Assembly (NCBI GenBank): GCA_002478115.1
Contig: DLMH01000134.1
Span: forward strand, 1-5,357
Direction of reading: 5' to 3'
Length of the DNA stretch: 5,357 bases
Origin: Candidatus Acidiferrum typicum
Lineage (GTDB): Bacteria > Acidobacteriota > Terriglobia > Acidiferrales > UBA7541
Below are positions 1 through 5,357 of this stretch, piece after piece. Within the stretch, counting starts at the first letter, position 1. The number at the start of each line of letters is the position of its first letter. A program made the position numbers and the translations under genes. Under the pieces are notes generated by a model. It had not been told where the DNA came from. It made no database searches and saw only the letters and a program-made list of their open reading frames with translations.

Positions 1-42
1 CGCCCTTTTATAATGCGATTGCATCAGCTACCATGCTTATGA

Positions 43-726
43 CTACTCTGACCAGTTCAGAATCCGGGTGAAAGAAGAAATGACATCCTTCCGCACAACG
101 TATTCAGTGATCTTTCCTGTCCGCACATCCTGAATGTCCAGAAATACGGTGTCGTGAGATACCGGATGGCCGGAAATAAAGGCGAGTAACTCAGCTGGAC
201 GAATCCCAACGTGGCCACCCACATTCAGGACAGCGATGGAGCCGGAATTGGGGGCCCAAGCAAACCCTCGGATCTGTTTTCCTAGTTTCCAAGTGCGCAA
301 CTTTTCGATCGACTTGTTGTCCTCTAAATACAGCTGATCCGACGCCGCACCCCTGCAGTAGATCCGGTACTGGCTATTGGGTGAACTTGCCTCTGGGTTT
401 TGCATACAGGACCCGATGGCACCCGCAGGCAACTGGTAATGCTTGGGCAGGCTCCGGTGCTTGTAGTCTTGAAACTGCTCTTCTCTCACAAGGCGCACGG
501 TTCCGGTTGTGGGCTGCACTTCGTACTGCCAGTAGTCTTCAGGTTCGCCGGCTGCCAGTACGTCAATCAGAATGATACCGGGTGCAGTGTCCGCACTAAG
601 CACCTTCTGAGGGATGTTCTGTCCCATCCGACAACTCAAACACCCCATCAGATCAATACCCAGTCCGAGAACCAGAAGCGTCAGGAAGAGGCAGTTGTAG
701 CAGGATTTCAAGGCAGGGGTGTCCAT
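43..726 (-). CDS. Hypothetical membrane-anchored or lipoprotein-like protein with a propeller-like C-terminal half
   Basis: I do not recognise this 227-residue protein. It starts at MDTPALKSC; the reading frame stays open further upstream, but that part is Arg-rich and runs antisense through repeat copy A, so I took the first Met before the hydrophobic segment. No clear Shine-Dalgarno precedes it. Residues 12-28 are hydrophobic (FLTLLVLGLGIDLMG), followed by Cys29. 'LMGC' is close to a lipobox but has Met at -2, so a lipoprotein or a simple N-terminal anchor is possible, with the rest outside the cytoplasm. Cys107 and Cys124 could form a disulfide. Residues 152-227 (IRGFAWAPNSGSIAVLNV, then DTVFLDIQDVRTGKITEYVV, ending ILNWSE) look like one or two blades of a WD40/TolB-type beta-propeller, far too few for a full propeller. 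It diverges from the YD-repeat gene and ends 42 bp from the window edge. Existence as a gene is fairly sure; function is unknown. Confidence 0.68.
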   Translation of the reverse strand: MDTPALKSCYNCLFLTLLVLGLGIDLMGCLSCRMGQNIPQKVLSADTAPGIILIDVLAAGEPEDYWQYEVQPTTGTVRLVREEQFQDYKHRSLPKHYQLPAGAIGSCMQNPEASSPNSQYRIYCRGAASDQLYLEDNKSIEKLRTWKLGKQIRGFAWAPNSGSIAVLNVGGHVGIRPAELLAFISGHPVSHDTVFLDIQDVRTGKITEYVVRKDVISSFTRILNWSE

Positions 727-773
727 CCGGGCGATTCTAGCACTGCCCCTACGATTACCTCGTTCATGACATT

Positions 774-850
774 GTTGGCGATAAATCGCGATTACGCTCA
801 AAACCCCAGCGGACGGGCGAACAGACGGCGCAAGCTTGTGACATCGCCTG
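774..850 (+). repeat. Structured intergenic repeat, copy A
   Basis: This 77-bp segment matches 2081-2158 at about 69 of 78 aligned columns (8 mismatches and one 1-bp gap), in the same orientation. It is bounded by a 6-bp terminal inverted repeat, GGCGAT at 777-782 and ATCGCC at 843-848. Inside are two small palindromes: AATC/GATT arms at 784-793 and a hairpin at 829-840 centred on CAAGCTTG with one G-U wobble. The layout resembles a REP-like or miniature non-autonomous element, but no target-site duplication is evident. It is not coding: the 1-bp gap between copies shifts the frame, and most differences would change the amino acid. Confidence 0.85.
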
Positions 851-880
851 ATAACATCAACGGACATTCCAGAGTAAAAT
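851..880 (+). promoter_or_regulatory. Possible sigma70-type promoter for the YD-repeat gene
   Basis: The -10 candidate TAAAAT (875-880) matches the TATAAT consensus at 5 of 6 positions. The -35 candidate ATAACA (851-856) matches TTGACA at 4 of 6, with an 18-bp spacer. The transcript would begin near 887, giving a leader of about 20 nt that contains the GGAG ribosome binding site. The -35 begins on the first base after repeat copy A. This is a motif match only, and the sigma factor specificity of the host is not known. Confidence 0.35.
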
Positions 881-894
881 CTAGTTTCGTTTCC

Positions 895-898
895 GGAG
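895..898 (+). promoter_or_regulatory. Shine-Dalgarno that fixes the YD-repeat gene start
   Basis: GGAG lies 9 bases before the ATG at 908, whereas it directly abuts the alternative in-frame TTG at 899, leaving no room for a ribosome to use that codon. The ATG also gives a cleaner signal peptide. Confidence 0.65.
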
Positions 899-907
899 TT
901 GCGTGCA

Positions 908-2044
908 ATGAGCGCTCGGCTATACTTCGCCAGCATTCTGGTATTGGTCGCTTCGCCTGCATGGCTTGCTTGCGCACAACAATCATTCCAAACAGGTGCT
1001 TCCATGTCAGACCGCGACAAAGCAGGGCTTCGAGGTCCCGTGAAGACAGTGCTGAATGAGCAGACCTTTTCGGGTGCGGACGGTCAGCAGTTCCTGACGT
1101 CTACGACCACGGATTACGCATCGGATGGCAGGATTCTGGAACTGCGAATCGGAAACTCGGATGGCTCGATATGGGTAACGAGCTACACCTATTACGCCGA
1201 TGGACGTCTCCTCAAGACCGTTTCCGGTAAAGCGGGATCTGCCGCCGATTCCCAGACGACCTATTTGTACGATGATGCACGCAGGCTAGTCGGAGTGGAG
1301 TCGGGCGACCACGATAAGGCGACTTACAAGTACGATGAGAAGGGACGGAAGTCGATCATCGAAAACTATGGTTCAAGGTCCCTACCTCCGAACACGGCCT
1401 ACGCACCACATTGGGAGGGAACTGACTTGGGGTTTGCTCCATATCCCGGCGGCACTCTCACAACCTCGTACAACGAGCAGGGGGTGGCGACGGGTGCCGA
1501 ACTCCGTGATGCTGAGGGCACCATCCTGGGCCACATTGTGCGCAAGTTTGACGCACAAGGTCGCATCATCGCAGAGGAACAGGCCGCGGATGCTCCTCAG
1601 GTAAACCTCCCCGAAGAATTTCAGTCAAACCTCAATCCAGAACAAATTAGGTCTGTCGGTGCAATGATCGCGGGGATGCAGAACAGCGTTATTTCCTACT
1701 CTTACGATGCTCAAGGTCGTGTGACGGAACGGCACAGGAGTGGCGGAGTCTTGGGCGAGCAAGTAACCATCACCACGTATAACGACCATGGCGATAAGGC
1801 ATCAGAGCGTGAAACTATGGTCATGAGGTCGGATACTGGGCCTTGGAACCTTACAGAAGCCGGAGCTTTTGTTCCCACGGGAAAACCGAATCCTCCTCAG
1901 CTACCCTTAAGCTCCGAAACTCAGTACACGTACCAGTACGATCAGTATGGCAATTGGACCGAGCAAACCATTGTCAGCCGCTCTCAACCGGACGAAGCAT
2001 TTCGACCCGCGAATGTCATTCGTCGTAAGCTGGGTTACTACTAA
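908..2044 (+). CDS. Exported YD-repeat (RHS-like) protein
   Basis: A 378-residue protein made mostly of YD repeats, the short motif of RHS/teneurin-type proteins that forms beta-strand shells. Residues 1-23 are a signal peptide (MSARLYF, a hydrophobic core, then ACA before QQ, a good signal peptidase I site; the Cys does not sit in a proper lipobox). 'DRDKAGLRGPVKTV' (35-48) is a typical opening of such proteins in Acidobacteriota. YD-type units occur near residues 70, 93, 119, 140, 188, 214, 264, 291 and 342, for example YLYDDARR, YKYDEKGR, YSYDAQGR and YQYDQYGNW. The spacing is uneven, with an insertion rich in Pro and Gly at 158-184. It is much shorter than polymorphic-toxin RHS proteins and has neither the RHS core signature nor a C-terminal toxin domain, so a toxin role is unlikely. 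The ligand and function are unknown; a periplasmic or surface location is inferred. The gene is flanked by direct repeats A and B and converges on the kinase gene. Confidence 0.88.
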   Translation: MSARLYFASILVLVASPAWLACAQQSFQTGASMSDRDKAGLRGPVKTVLNEQTFSGADGQQFLTSTTTDYASDGRILELRIGNSDGSIWVTSYTYYADGRLLKTVSGKAGSAADSQTTYLYDDARRLVGVESGDHDKATYKYDEKGRKSIIENYGSRSLPPNTAYAPHWEGTDLGFAPYPGGTLTTSYNEQGVATGAELRDAEGTILGHIVRKFDAQGRIIAEEQAADAPQVNLPEEFQSNLNPEQIRSVGAMIAGMQNSVISYSYDAQGRVTERHRSGGVLGEQVTITTYNDHGDKASERETMVMRSDTGPWNLTEAGAFVPTGKPNPPQLPLSSETQYTYQYDQYGNWTEQTIVSRSQPDEAFRPANVIRRKLGYY

Positions 2045-2208
2045 CGTCTGCAGCTGTTTAGCGTGGAAGTTCCCGGCACCGTTGTCGATAAATCCCGATT
2101 ACGCTCAAAACCCCAGTCTGACGGGCGAACAGACGGCGCAAACTTGCGCTATCGCCTGGTTTCGTAAACCATCGGAAAACCGCAAGGGACGAGACGAACT
2201 CTTTCTGG
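2045..2208. other. Convergent intergenic region between the YD-repeat gene and the kinase gene
   Basis: This 164-bp stop-to-stop gap is largely occupied by repeat copy B. I see no classic intrinsic terminator (stem plus T-run) for either gene. The only strong stem is the GCGCAA/TTGCGC hairpin inside the repeat, which lacks a T-run on either side. If transcription stops here, the repeat hairpin or a factor-dependent mechanism would have to do it. Confidence 0.6.
2081..2158 (+). repeat. Structured intergenic repeat, copy B
   Basis: Second full copy of the repeat at 774-850, in the same orientation, about 88% identical. The perfect internal hairpin at 2136-2149 (GCGCAA, 2-base loop, TTGCGC) corresponds to the wobble-containing hairpin of copy A, so pairing is largely kept although bases differ. 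The outer inverted repeat survives as CGATA (2086-2090) against TATCG (2150-2154), with one mismatch next to it. A further pair, GTCTG (2116-2120) against CAGAC (2129-2133), exists only in this copy. It lies between the two convergent stop codons. Confidence 0.85.
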
Positions 2209-5061
2209 CTATTGCAGCTTCGCATACTCCGACTTGGCTTGCTTCAGAACCGGAATGTCGGGGTCGGCGTCCTTCCAGAGTTTGAGAAAATCTTCGTAGC
2301 CGGCCCGGGCTTTGTCCCGCTCGCCGGCGAGCGCGTAGGCGCGTCCGAGCTGCAGGTCGGCCAGCGCACCGATGGGATCGGCCGAAACAAGGCCGCGGTG
2401 ATCGAGAATTTTCTGAAACTCGGCAGCGGCTTGAGCGCCTTGGTGTAAGGACAGATAGGCCTCGCCGCGCACATAGGCCGGATAGAAACACCCAAAAAGG
2501 CCAAAAAAAGCGATGGCAGAGATGGCCGACTCGTGGGGAACGGCGACTTGCAGCAGTTCGATGGCCTTGGCAGGCTCGCCATGGTTCAGTGCGAACAGTG
2601 CGCGAAGCGTTGGCAGGTAATTGAATTGAACCGACGTATCCTCAGGGAAGCGTTTTTCCAGATCATTTGTGAGTGCTTCCGAGCCGGGGAAGTCGCCCGC
2701 GAGCGCGAGTGCGAAGGCAGCGCCGTATTCCACATCGCGGCCCCGGGACAGATCGATTGCTGCGATCGCGCCGCGCTTGGCTGCGGGCGCATTGCCAACC
2801 AGGGCTTCCGACACCCCGGCCGCAGTTTCATAGACAGCGGCTCTCTCGCGCTGGCCTGCTTGCTGAGCCAGATCCACAGCGCGGCGTGACATCCCCCTGG
2901 CGAGTTGTAACTGGCCGGAACGCGCCAAAACCAGAGCCTGTGCGTGGAAAATCCAATCTTCCGCCCCGGGTTCGCTTTTGGCCCGAGCCACTTCCCGGTC
3001 CATCCCCGCCCGGTCACCGTTTAAGAACGCGATGTAGTATCTGAAGAGTAAGAGTTCAGGGATCTCGAGTTTGCGCTCGGAGGCCCGGTGAATAGTGTTC
3101 TCGGCTTCGTCCAGCCGGTCCATGTAAAAATAATCGGCGGTGAGATTGACGTACGCGGGAGTGAGGTCCGGATCAATCACGAGCGCCTTTTGGGCTTCTT
3201 CGATTGACTTTTCGTAGTGGCCAAGACCCTGGTTGGAGAACCCCGACAACAGTCCGTGGGCCAAGACATCACGAGGATAAGTTTGCTCCCACAACTCAAG
3301 GGTCTGAAGCGCCTTTTCCAGGTTACCGGTCACCTGCCGCTCGTACATAGCCGTGATAAAGAACCGTTCGCGGTCGCTGGCGTGATCCTGCAACTGATAA
3401 GCCCTGGTCGTGCTCTCCCTGGACAGGAGAGACTCTCCAATACTGCTGTAGATGAGCCCGAGGGTCGCATGTGCCATGGCGAAGTTGGGATCGATTTCAA
3501 CGGCGCGCTTGTAGAGTGGCACCGAGGCGACAAAACCGGTTGCGAACTCAACTTTTAACCCTGCGCTAAAGGCTTTCAAGGCTTCCAGAGACGGAGTAGT
3601 AGCCTCCTGGAGCGGCGTGTTGTGTTTCTCTACCGTGGTGAGTGATTCACCGATGCGGGTTCTGAATTTGCTGGCAACTCGATCCAGGGCATTCAGCACG
3701 TCTTCCTTGCGGGCGGCTTGCACCTGCTCCTCAGCGAGAACGTCTCCGGTGGCGCAGGTTTTGGCGCGCAGCCCCAGCACATATTGAGTCCCAAGGCTTG
3801 CGATCGATCCGTCGAGAACCGCGGCGCTTTGGGTTCGTTCGCAGATTTCCCGGGCGACTTCGGGAGTAAGTGGCGCATCCGCCGGGCGGCCCATCTGACG
3901 AAGCGTCCACCGGATACGCTGGTCGGGCACCAGGCTGAGGAATGGCGACTGCTCCAGTTGCACCGCCAGGCCTTGACGCAGCGTTTCGTCAAACACGGCG
4001 TCGCCTGTCGTGTTGATGAAATCGGCGAGGACAATCGTGTCTTTGTCGGTGAGCTTAGGCGTGCGGTGAAAATAGAGGTAACCGCCGATTGACAACGCCA
4101 GCACGGCGATGGCGGCAGGAACAATCGCCTTCCAGCGTTTTGCAGTGTAAGTCTTAGCTCCGGCTTTCGCACCCGTTGTCGCCTGCACTGAATCTGTGTT
4201 CCGCTTGAGCCGCTGCAGGTCGGTGCGAATCTCCGAGGCGTGCTGGTAGCGCAGGTTGCGGTCTTTCTCCAAACACTTGGTGGTCAACTGTTCCAGTTCG
4301 ACCGGCAGGTCTGGGTTCAATCGCAGCGGAGAAACCGGATCCCGGTTCAGGATGGAGTCGAAAATCACTCCGGTGCTTTCGGCCCGGAACGGCAGCACGC
4401 CCGTGGCCATCTCGTACAGCACGATTCCGAGAGAGAAAAGATCGGAGCGGGCATCCAGTTCCTTTCCCCGCACTTGTTCCGGCGACATATAGTCAACGGT
4501 TCCTAATGCTGTTCCGGGGGTAGTCAGGCGGGTTTCGAGTGCGACCGTTGGCTGTTCCGCCGCGGCATCCTGTCCGGCGTTGTTCAGCACTGGATTCACT
4601 TTCGCCAGCCCAAAATCAAGAATCTTGGCGTGGCCGCGCTTGGTGACATAGAGGTTGGCCGGCTTGATGTCGCGATGCACGATGCCTTCGGCATGAGCCG
4701 CATCGAGAGCGTCCGCTATCTCGATCGCCAACGACAGAATCACTTCCGTCTCCATCGGACGCCCCGCGATCTGGTGCTTCAGGGTCAGCCCATCCAGAAA
4801 CTCCATGGCGATGAACGGCTTCCCGTCCTGCTGTCCGATTTCATAGATCGTGCAGATATTGGGATGGTTCAGGGCCGAGGCTGCCTGCGCTTCCCGGCGG
4901 AAGCGAGCCAAGGCTTGGGGATCGTGAGCTACATCCTCGGGCAGAAACTTCAGGGCGACAAAGCGGTGGAGGGTTATGTCCTCGGCCTTGTAGACCACCC
5001 CCATGCCACCGCCACCGAGCTTCTCGACGATGCGATAGTGCGAGATGGTTTGGCCGATCAT
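2209..5061 (-). CDS. Transmembrane serine/threonine protein kinase with C-terminal sensor and TPR region
   Basis: A 950-residue Hanks-type Ser/Thr kinase that phosphorylates protein substrates with ATP, the kinase being cytoplasmic and tethered to the inner membrane. Kinase domain about 9-285: glycine loop LGGGGMG (15-21), catalytic Lys38 in VALK, Glu57 of helix C, HRDIKPAN (129-136, an RD kinase with Asp131), DFG (149-151), [10 protein letters not shown] (187-196) and Asp207. All catalytic residues are present, so it should be active. The activation loop is long and rich in Ala, Gln and Thr. Residues 312-331 form one membrane helix. The following 340-470 segment ([25 protein letters not shown]) is a conserved block commonly found after the helix in acidobacterial kinases. 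TPR-like helical pairs follow, clearest at about 511-542, 614-650 and 897-935. The far half is presumably periplasmic and senses or binds a partner. The start at MIGQ matches family practice; a Met 17 codons upstream (5112) is possible, and neither has a Shine-Dalgarno. The gene converges on the YD-repeat gene. Confidence 0.95.
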   Translation of the reverse strand: MIGQTISHYRIVEKLGGGGMGVVYKAEDITLHRFVALKFLPEDVAHDPQALARFRREAQAASALNHPNICTIYEIGQQDGKPFIAMEFLDGLTLKHQIAGRPMETEVILSLAIEIADALDAAHAEGIVHRDIKPANLYVTKRGHAKILDFGLAKVNPVLNNAGQDAAAEQPTVALETRLTTPGTALGTVDYMSPEQVRGKELDARSDLFSLGIVLYEMATGVLPFRAESTGVIFDSILNRDPVSPLRLNPDLPVELEQLTTKCLEKDRNLRYQHASEIRTDLQRLKRNTDSVQATTGAKAGAKTYTAKRWKAIVPAAIAVLALSIGGYLYFHRTPKLTDKDTIVLADFINTTGDAVFDETLRQGLAVQLEQSPFLSLVPDQRIRWTLRQMGRPADAPLTPEVAREICERTQSAAVLDGSIASLGTQYVLGLRAKTCATGDVLAEEQVQAARKEDVLNALDRVASKFRTRIGESLTTVEKHNTPLQEATTPSLEALKAFSAGLKVEFATGFVASVPLYKRAVEIDPNFAMAHATLGLIYSSIGESLLSRESTTRAYQLQDHASDRERFFITAMYERQVTGNLEKALQTLELWEQTYPRDVLAHGLLSGFSNQGLGHYEKSIEEAQKALVIDPDLTPAYVNLTADYFYMDRLDEAENTIHRASERKLEIPELLLFRYYIAFLNGDRAGMDREVARAKSEPGAEDWIFHAQALVLARSGQLQLARGMSRRAVDLAQQAGQRERAAVYETAAGVSEALVGNAPAAKRGAIAAIDLSRGRDVEYGAAFALALAGDFPGSEALTNDLEKRFPEDTSVQFNYLPTLRALFALNHGEPAKAIELLQVAVPHESAISAIAFFGLFGCFYPAYVRGEAYLSLHQGAQAAAEFQKILDHRGLVSADPIGALADLQLGRAYALAGERDKARAGYEDFLKLWKDADPDIPVLKQAKSEYAKLQ

Positions 5062-5138
5062 GGAGTCGTGCAAATGGTAGGCATGATGCGAGGACAAGTC
5101 AATGAAAGCCATGGAGTTGGCGGTGGCTCAAGAGTATG

Positions 5139-5165
5139 GTTGGCGAAAAATCTCGATTTCACTCA
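5139..5165 (+). repeat. Structured intergenic repeat, partial copy C
   Basis: These 27 bases match 774-800, the left end of copy A, at 23 positions without a gap and in the same orientation. Differences fall opposite 782, 788, 794 and 796; position 788 differs in all three copies and is in the loop between the conserved AATC and GATT arms. The right-hand two thirds of the repeat is not recognisable after 5165. A match this good is very unlikely by chance in a window of this size. Confidence 0.65.
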
Positions 5166-5235
5166 GGATCGCGCCGCCTTCAGGCGTCTCAGCGTATTGT
5201 CCATGTTCCTGTCCGAGCCCCGGACGTGCTTCGGA

Positions 5236-5257
5236 TTGTGCCGTTTTTGTGCCGTCA
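5236..5257 (+). repeat. Tandem 11-bp direct repeat (TTGTGCCGT core)
   Basis: TTGTGCCGT occurs at 5236-5244 and again at 5247-5255, an exact 11-bp period, which puts both copies on the same face of the helix. The full 11-bp units agree at 9 of 11 positions. The pattern suits a protein binding in tandem. It lies about 80 bp left of the tRNA-like edge. Confidence 0.6.
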
Positions 5258-5269
5258 TATCAGGGAAGT

Positions 5270-5296
5270 GTGGTAAACGTGGTATATGTGGGGGTG
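5270..5296 (+). repeat. Three tandem 9-bp units beginning GTGG
   Basis: Three consecutive 9-bp units start with GTGG at 5270, 5279 and 5288; the first two share GTGGTA and the third is GTGGGGGTG. They are degenerate and could be chance low-complexity sequence, but they directly follow the 11-bp tandem repeat and precede the AT-rich patch and the tRNA-like end. Confidence 0.4.
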
Positions 5297-5337
5297 TCGA
5301 ATCAATAAGTTATGTATTATCAATATGGACAGTGGGA

Positions 5338-5357
5338 CCGAATCCCTCCCTCTCCGC
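5338..5357 (+). other. tRNA-Ser-like 3' end without a tRNA body; possible attachment-site remnant
   Basis: The last 19 bases, from CGAATCCC to CTCTCCGC, read like the end of the T-arm and the 3' acceptor strand of a bacterial tRNA-Ser; only the final CA would fall beyond the window. The sequence before them is not a tRNA: the T-loop start is ACC instead of TTC, the 5' T-stem pairs imperfectly, and no D-arm, anticodon arm or matching 5' acceptor strand (expected near GGAGAGG) is present in the preceding 95 bases. Such 3'-end fragments are the usual trace left at the far end of an element integrated into a tRNA gene. The identification is from memory of tRNA-Ser ends, not a search. Confidence 0.45.

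Larger units (their letters stand above)
727..907. other. Divergent intergenic region between the hypothetical gene and the YD-repeat gene
   Basis: This 181-bp gap separates two divergently transcribed genes, so both promoters should lie here. It contains repeat copy A (774-850), a sigma70-like promoter candidate and a Shine-Dalgarno for the plus-strand gene. For the minus-strand gene the best candidate is an extended -10 (TG-C-TAGAAT on the minus strand, hexamer at 734-739) without a recognisable -35; used as such it would put the transcript start almost on the start codon. Confidence 0.6.
5062..5357. other. Non-coding region upstream of the kinase gene, up to the window edge
   Basis: No convincing gene lies in these 296 bp. 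The region should hold the kinase promoter on the minus strand, but I cannot find a good -35/-10 pair. The most AT-rich patch (about 5300-5325) contains TAATAC after TG on the minus strand, an extended -10-like string, but it is about 250 bp from the start codon. The region holds repeat copy C, a small hairpin (CGCCT/AGGCG at 5175-5186), two sets of short tandem direct repeats, and a tRNA-Ser-like 3' end at the right edge. Confidence 0.6.

Noticed and set aside
1..42. Perfect TATAAT at 9-14 and a small stem (TGATGC/GCATTA on the minus strand) downstream of the hypothetical gene
   Set aside because: No plus-strand gene follows the TATAAT and its -35 would be outside the window; the stem is short, includes a wobble pair and has no T-run, so I do not call a terminator. 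A resemblance to the repeat core (GCGATT) is too short to count as a fourth copy.
727..1020. N-terminal extension of the minus-strand hypothetical protein to 325 residues
   Set aside because: The added residues are Arg-rich, cover repeat copy A and overlap the YD-repeat gene's signal peptide antisense; the natural start before the hydrophobic segment is at 726.
400..1059. A 219-codon open frame on the plus strand opposite the hypothetical gene
   Set aside because: It runs antisense to the better-supported minus-strand gene, crosses repeat copy A and overlaps the start of the YD-repeat gene in another frame; composition is low in hydrophobic core and rich in Arg, as expected for a shadow.
774..2285. 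Peptide similarity (INRDYAQNPS and INPDYAQNPS) read through the two repeat copies
   Set aside because: This only reflects the DNA repeat: the frame is lost at the 1-bp gap, copy C gives a different peptide, and the substitutions are not biased to silent positions.
2105..2491. A 128-codon minus-strand frame overlapping the end of the kinase gene
   Set aside because: It is a frame-shifted shadow of the kinase C-terminus, rich in Arg and Ser, extending into repeat copy B.
5102..5308. A 68-codon plus-strand frame ending in VVNVVYVGVSNQ
   Set aside because: It has no Shine-Dalgarno, overlaps possible kinase start codons antisense, contains an odd Cys/Pro/Ser-rich middle, and its Val-rich end is simply the GTGG tandem repeat translated.
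5263..5357. An intact tRNA-Ser (GGAAGTGTGG near 5264 resembles some tRNA-Ser 5' ends)
   Set aside because: The acceptor strands do not pair with the 3' end, and no D-arm or anticodon arm can be formed; only the 3' end is tRNA-like.

Overview
The window most likely comes from an Acidobacteriota-type genome (Terriglobia-like). This is inferred from protein style only: a transmembrane Ser/Thr kinase beginning '[11 protein letters not shown]' with a long TPR-bearing C-terminal half, and a short secreted YD-repeat protein beginning 'DRDKAGLRGPVKTV' and ending in a 'YDQYGNW' unit. Both are familiar in that phylum. There is no rRNA or other marker gene to confirm the assignment.

Layout, left to right. 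Positions 43-726 (minus) encode a 227-residue membrane-anchored or lipoprotein-like protein of unknown function with a propeller-like C-terminal half. Positions 727-907 are a divergent intergenic region holding repeat copy A and a plausible promoter and ribosome binding site for the next gene. Positions 908-2044 (plus) encode a 378-residue exported YD-repeat protein. Positions 2045-2208 are a convergent intergenic region holding repeat copy B. Positions 2209-5061 (minus) encode a 950-residue receptor-like Ser/Thr kinase (kinase, one membrane helix, about 600 residues of sensor/TPR region). Positions 5062-5357 are non-coding: a partial repeat copy C, two sets of short tandem direct repeats, an AT-rich patch and, at the very edge, a string that reads like the 3' end of a tRNA-Ser gene without a tRNA body before it.

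The genes do not form an operon: gene 1 and gene 2 diverge, and gene 2 and the kinase converge. No shared pathway can be read from the sequence, although all three products look membrane-bound or exported, and the kinase could signal from the envelope to the cytoplasm.

The most interesting material is between the genes. A structured repeat family of about 75 bp is present in all three intergenic regions, always in the same orientation, with two full copies flanking the YD gene as direct repeats. The right edge resembles an attachment-site remnant of an element integrated in tRNA-Ser, preceded by short helically phased repeats of the kind that integrases bind. If that is right, the window is the right-hand end of an integrated element. 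No integrase or transposase gene is visible here.
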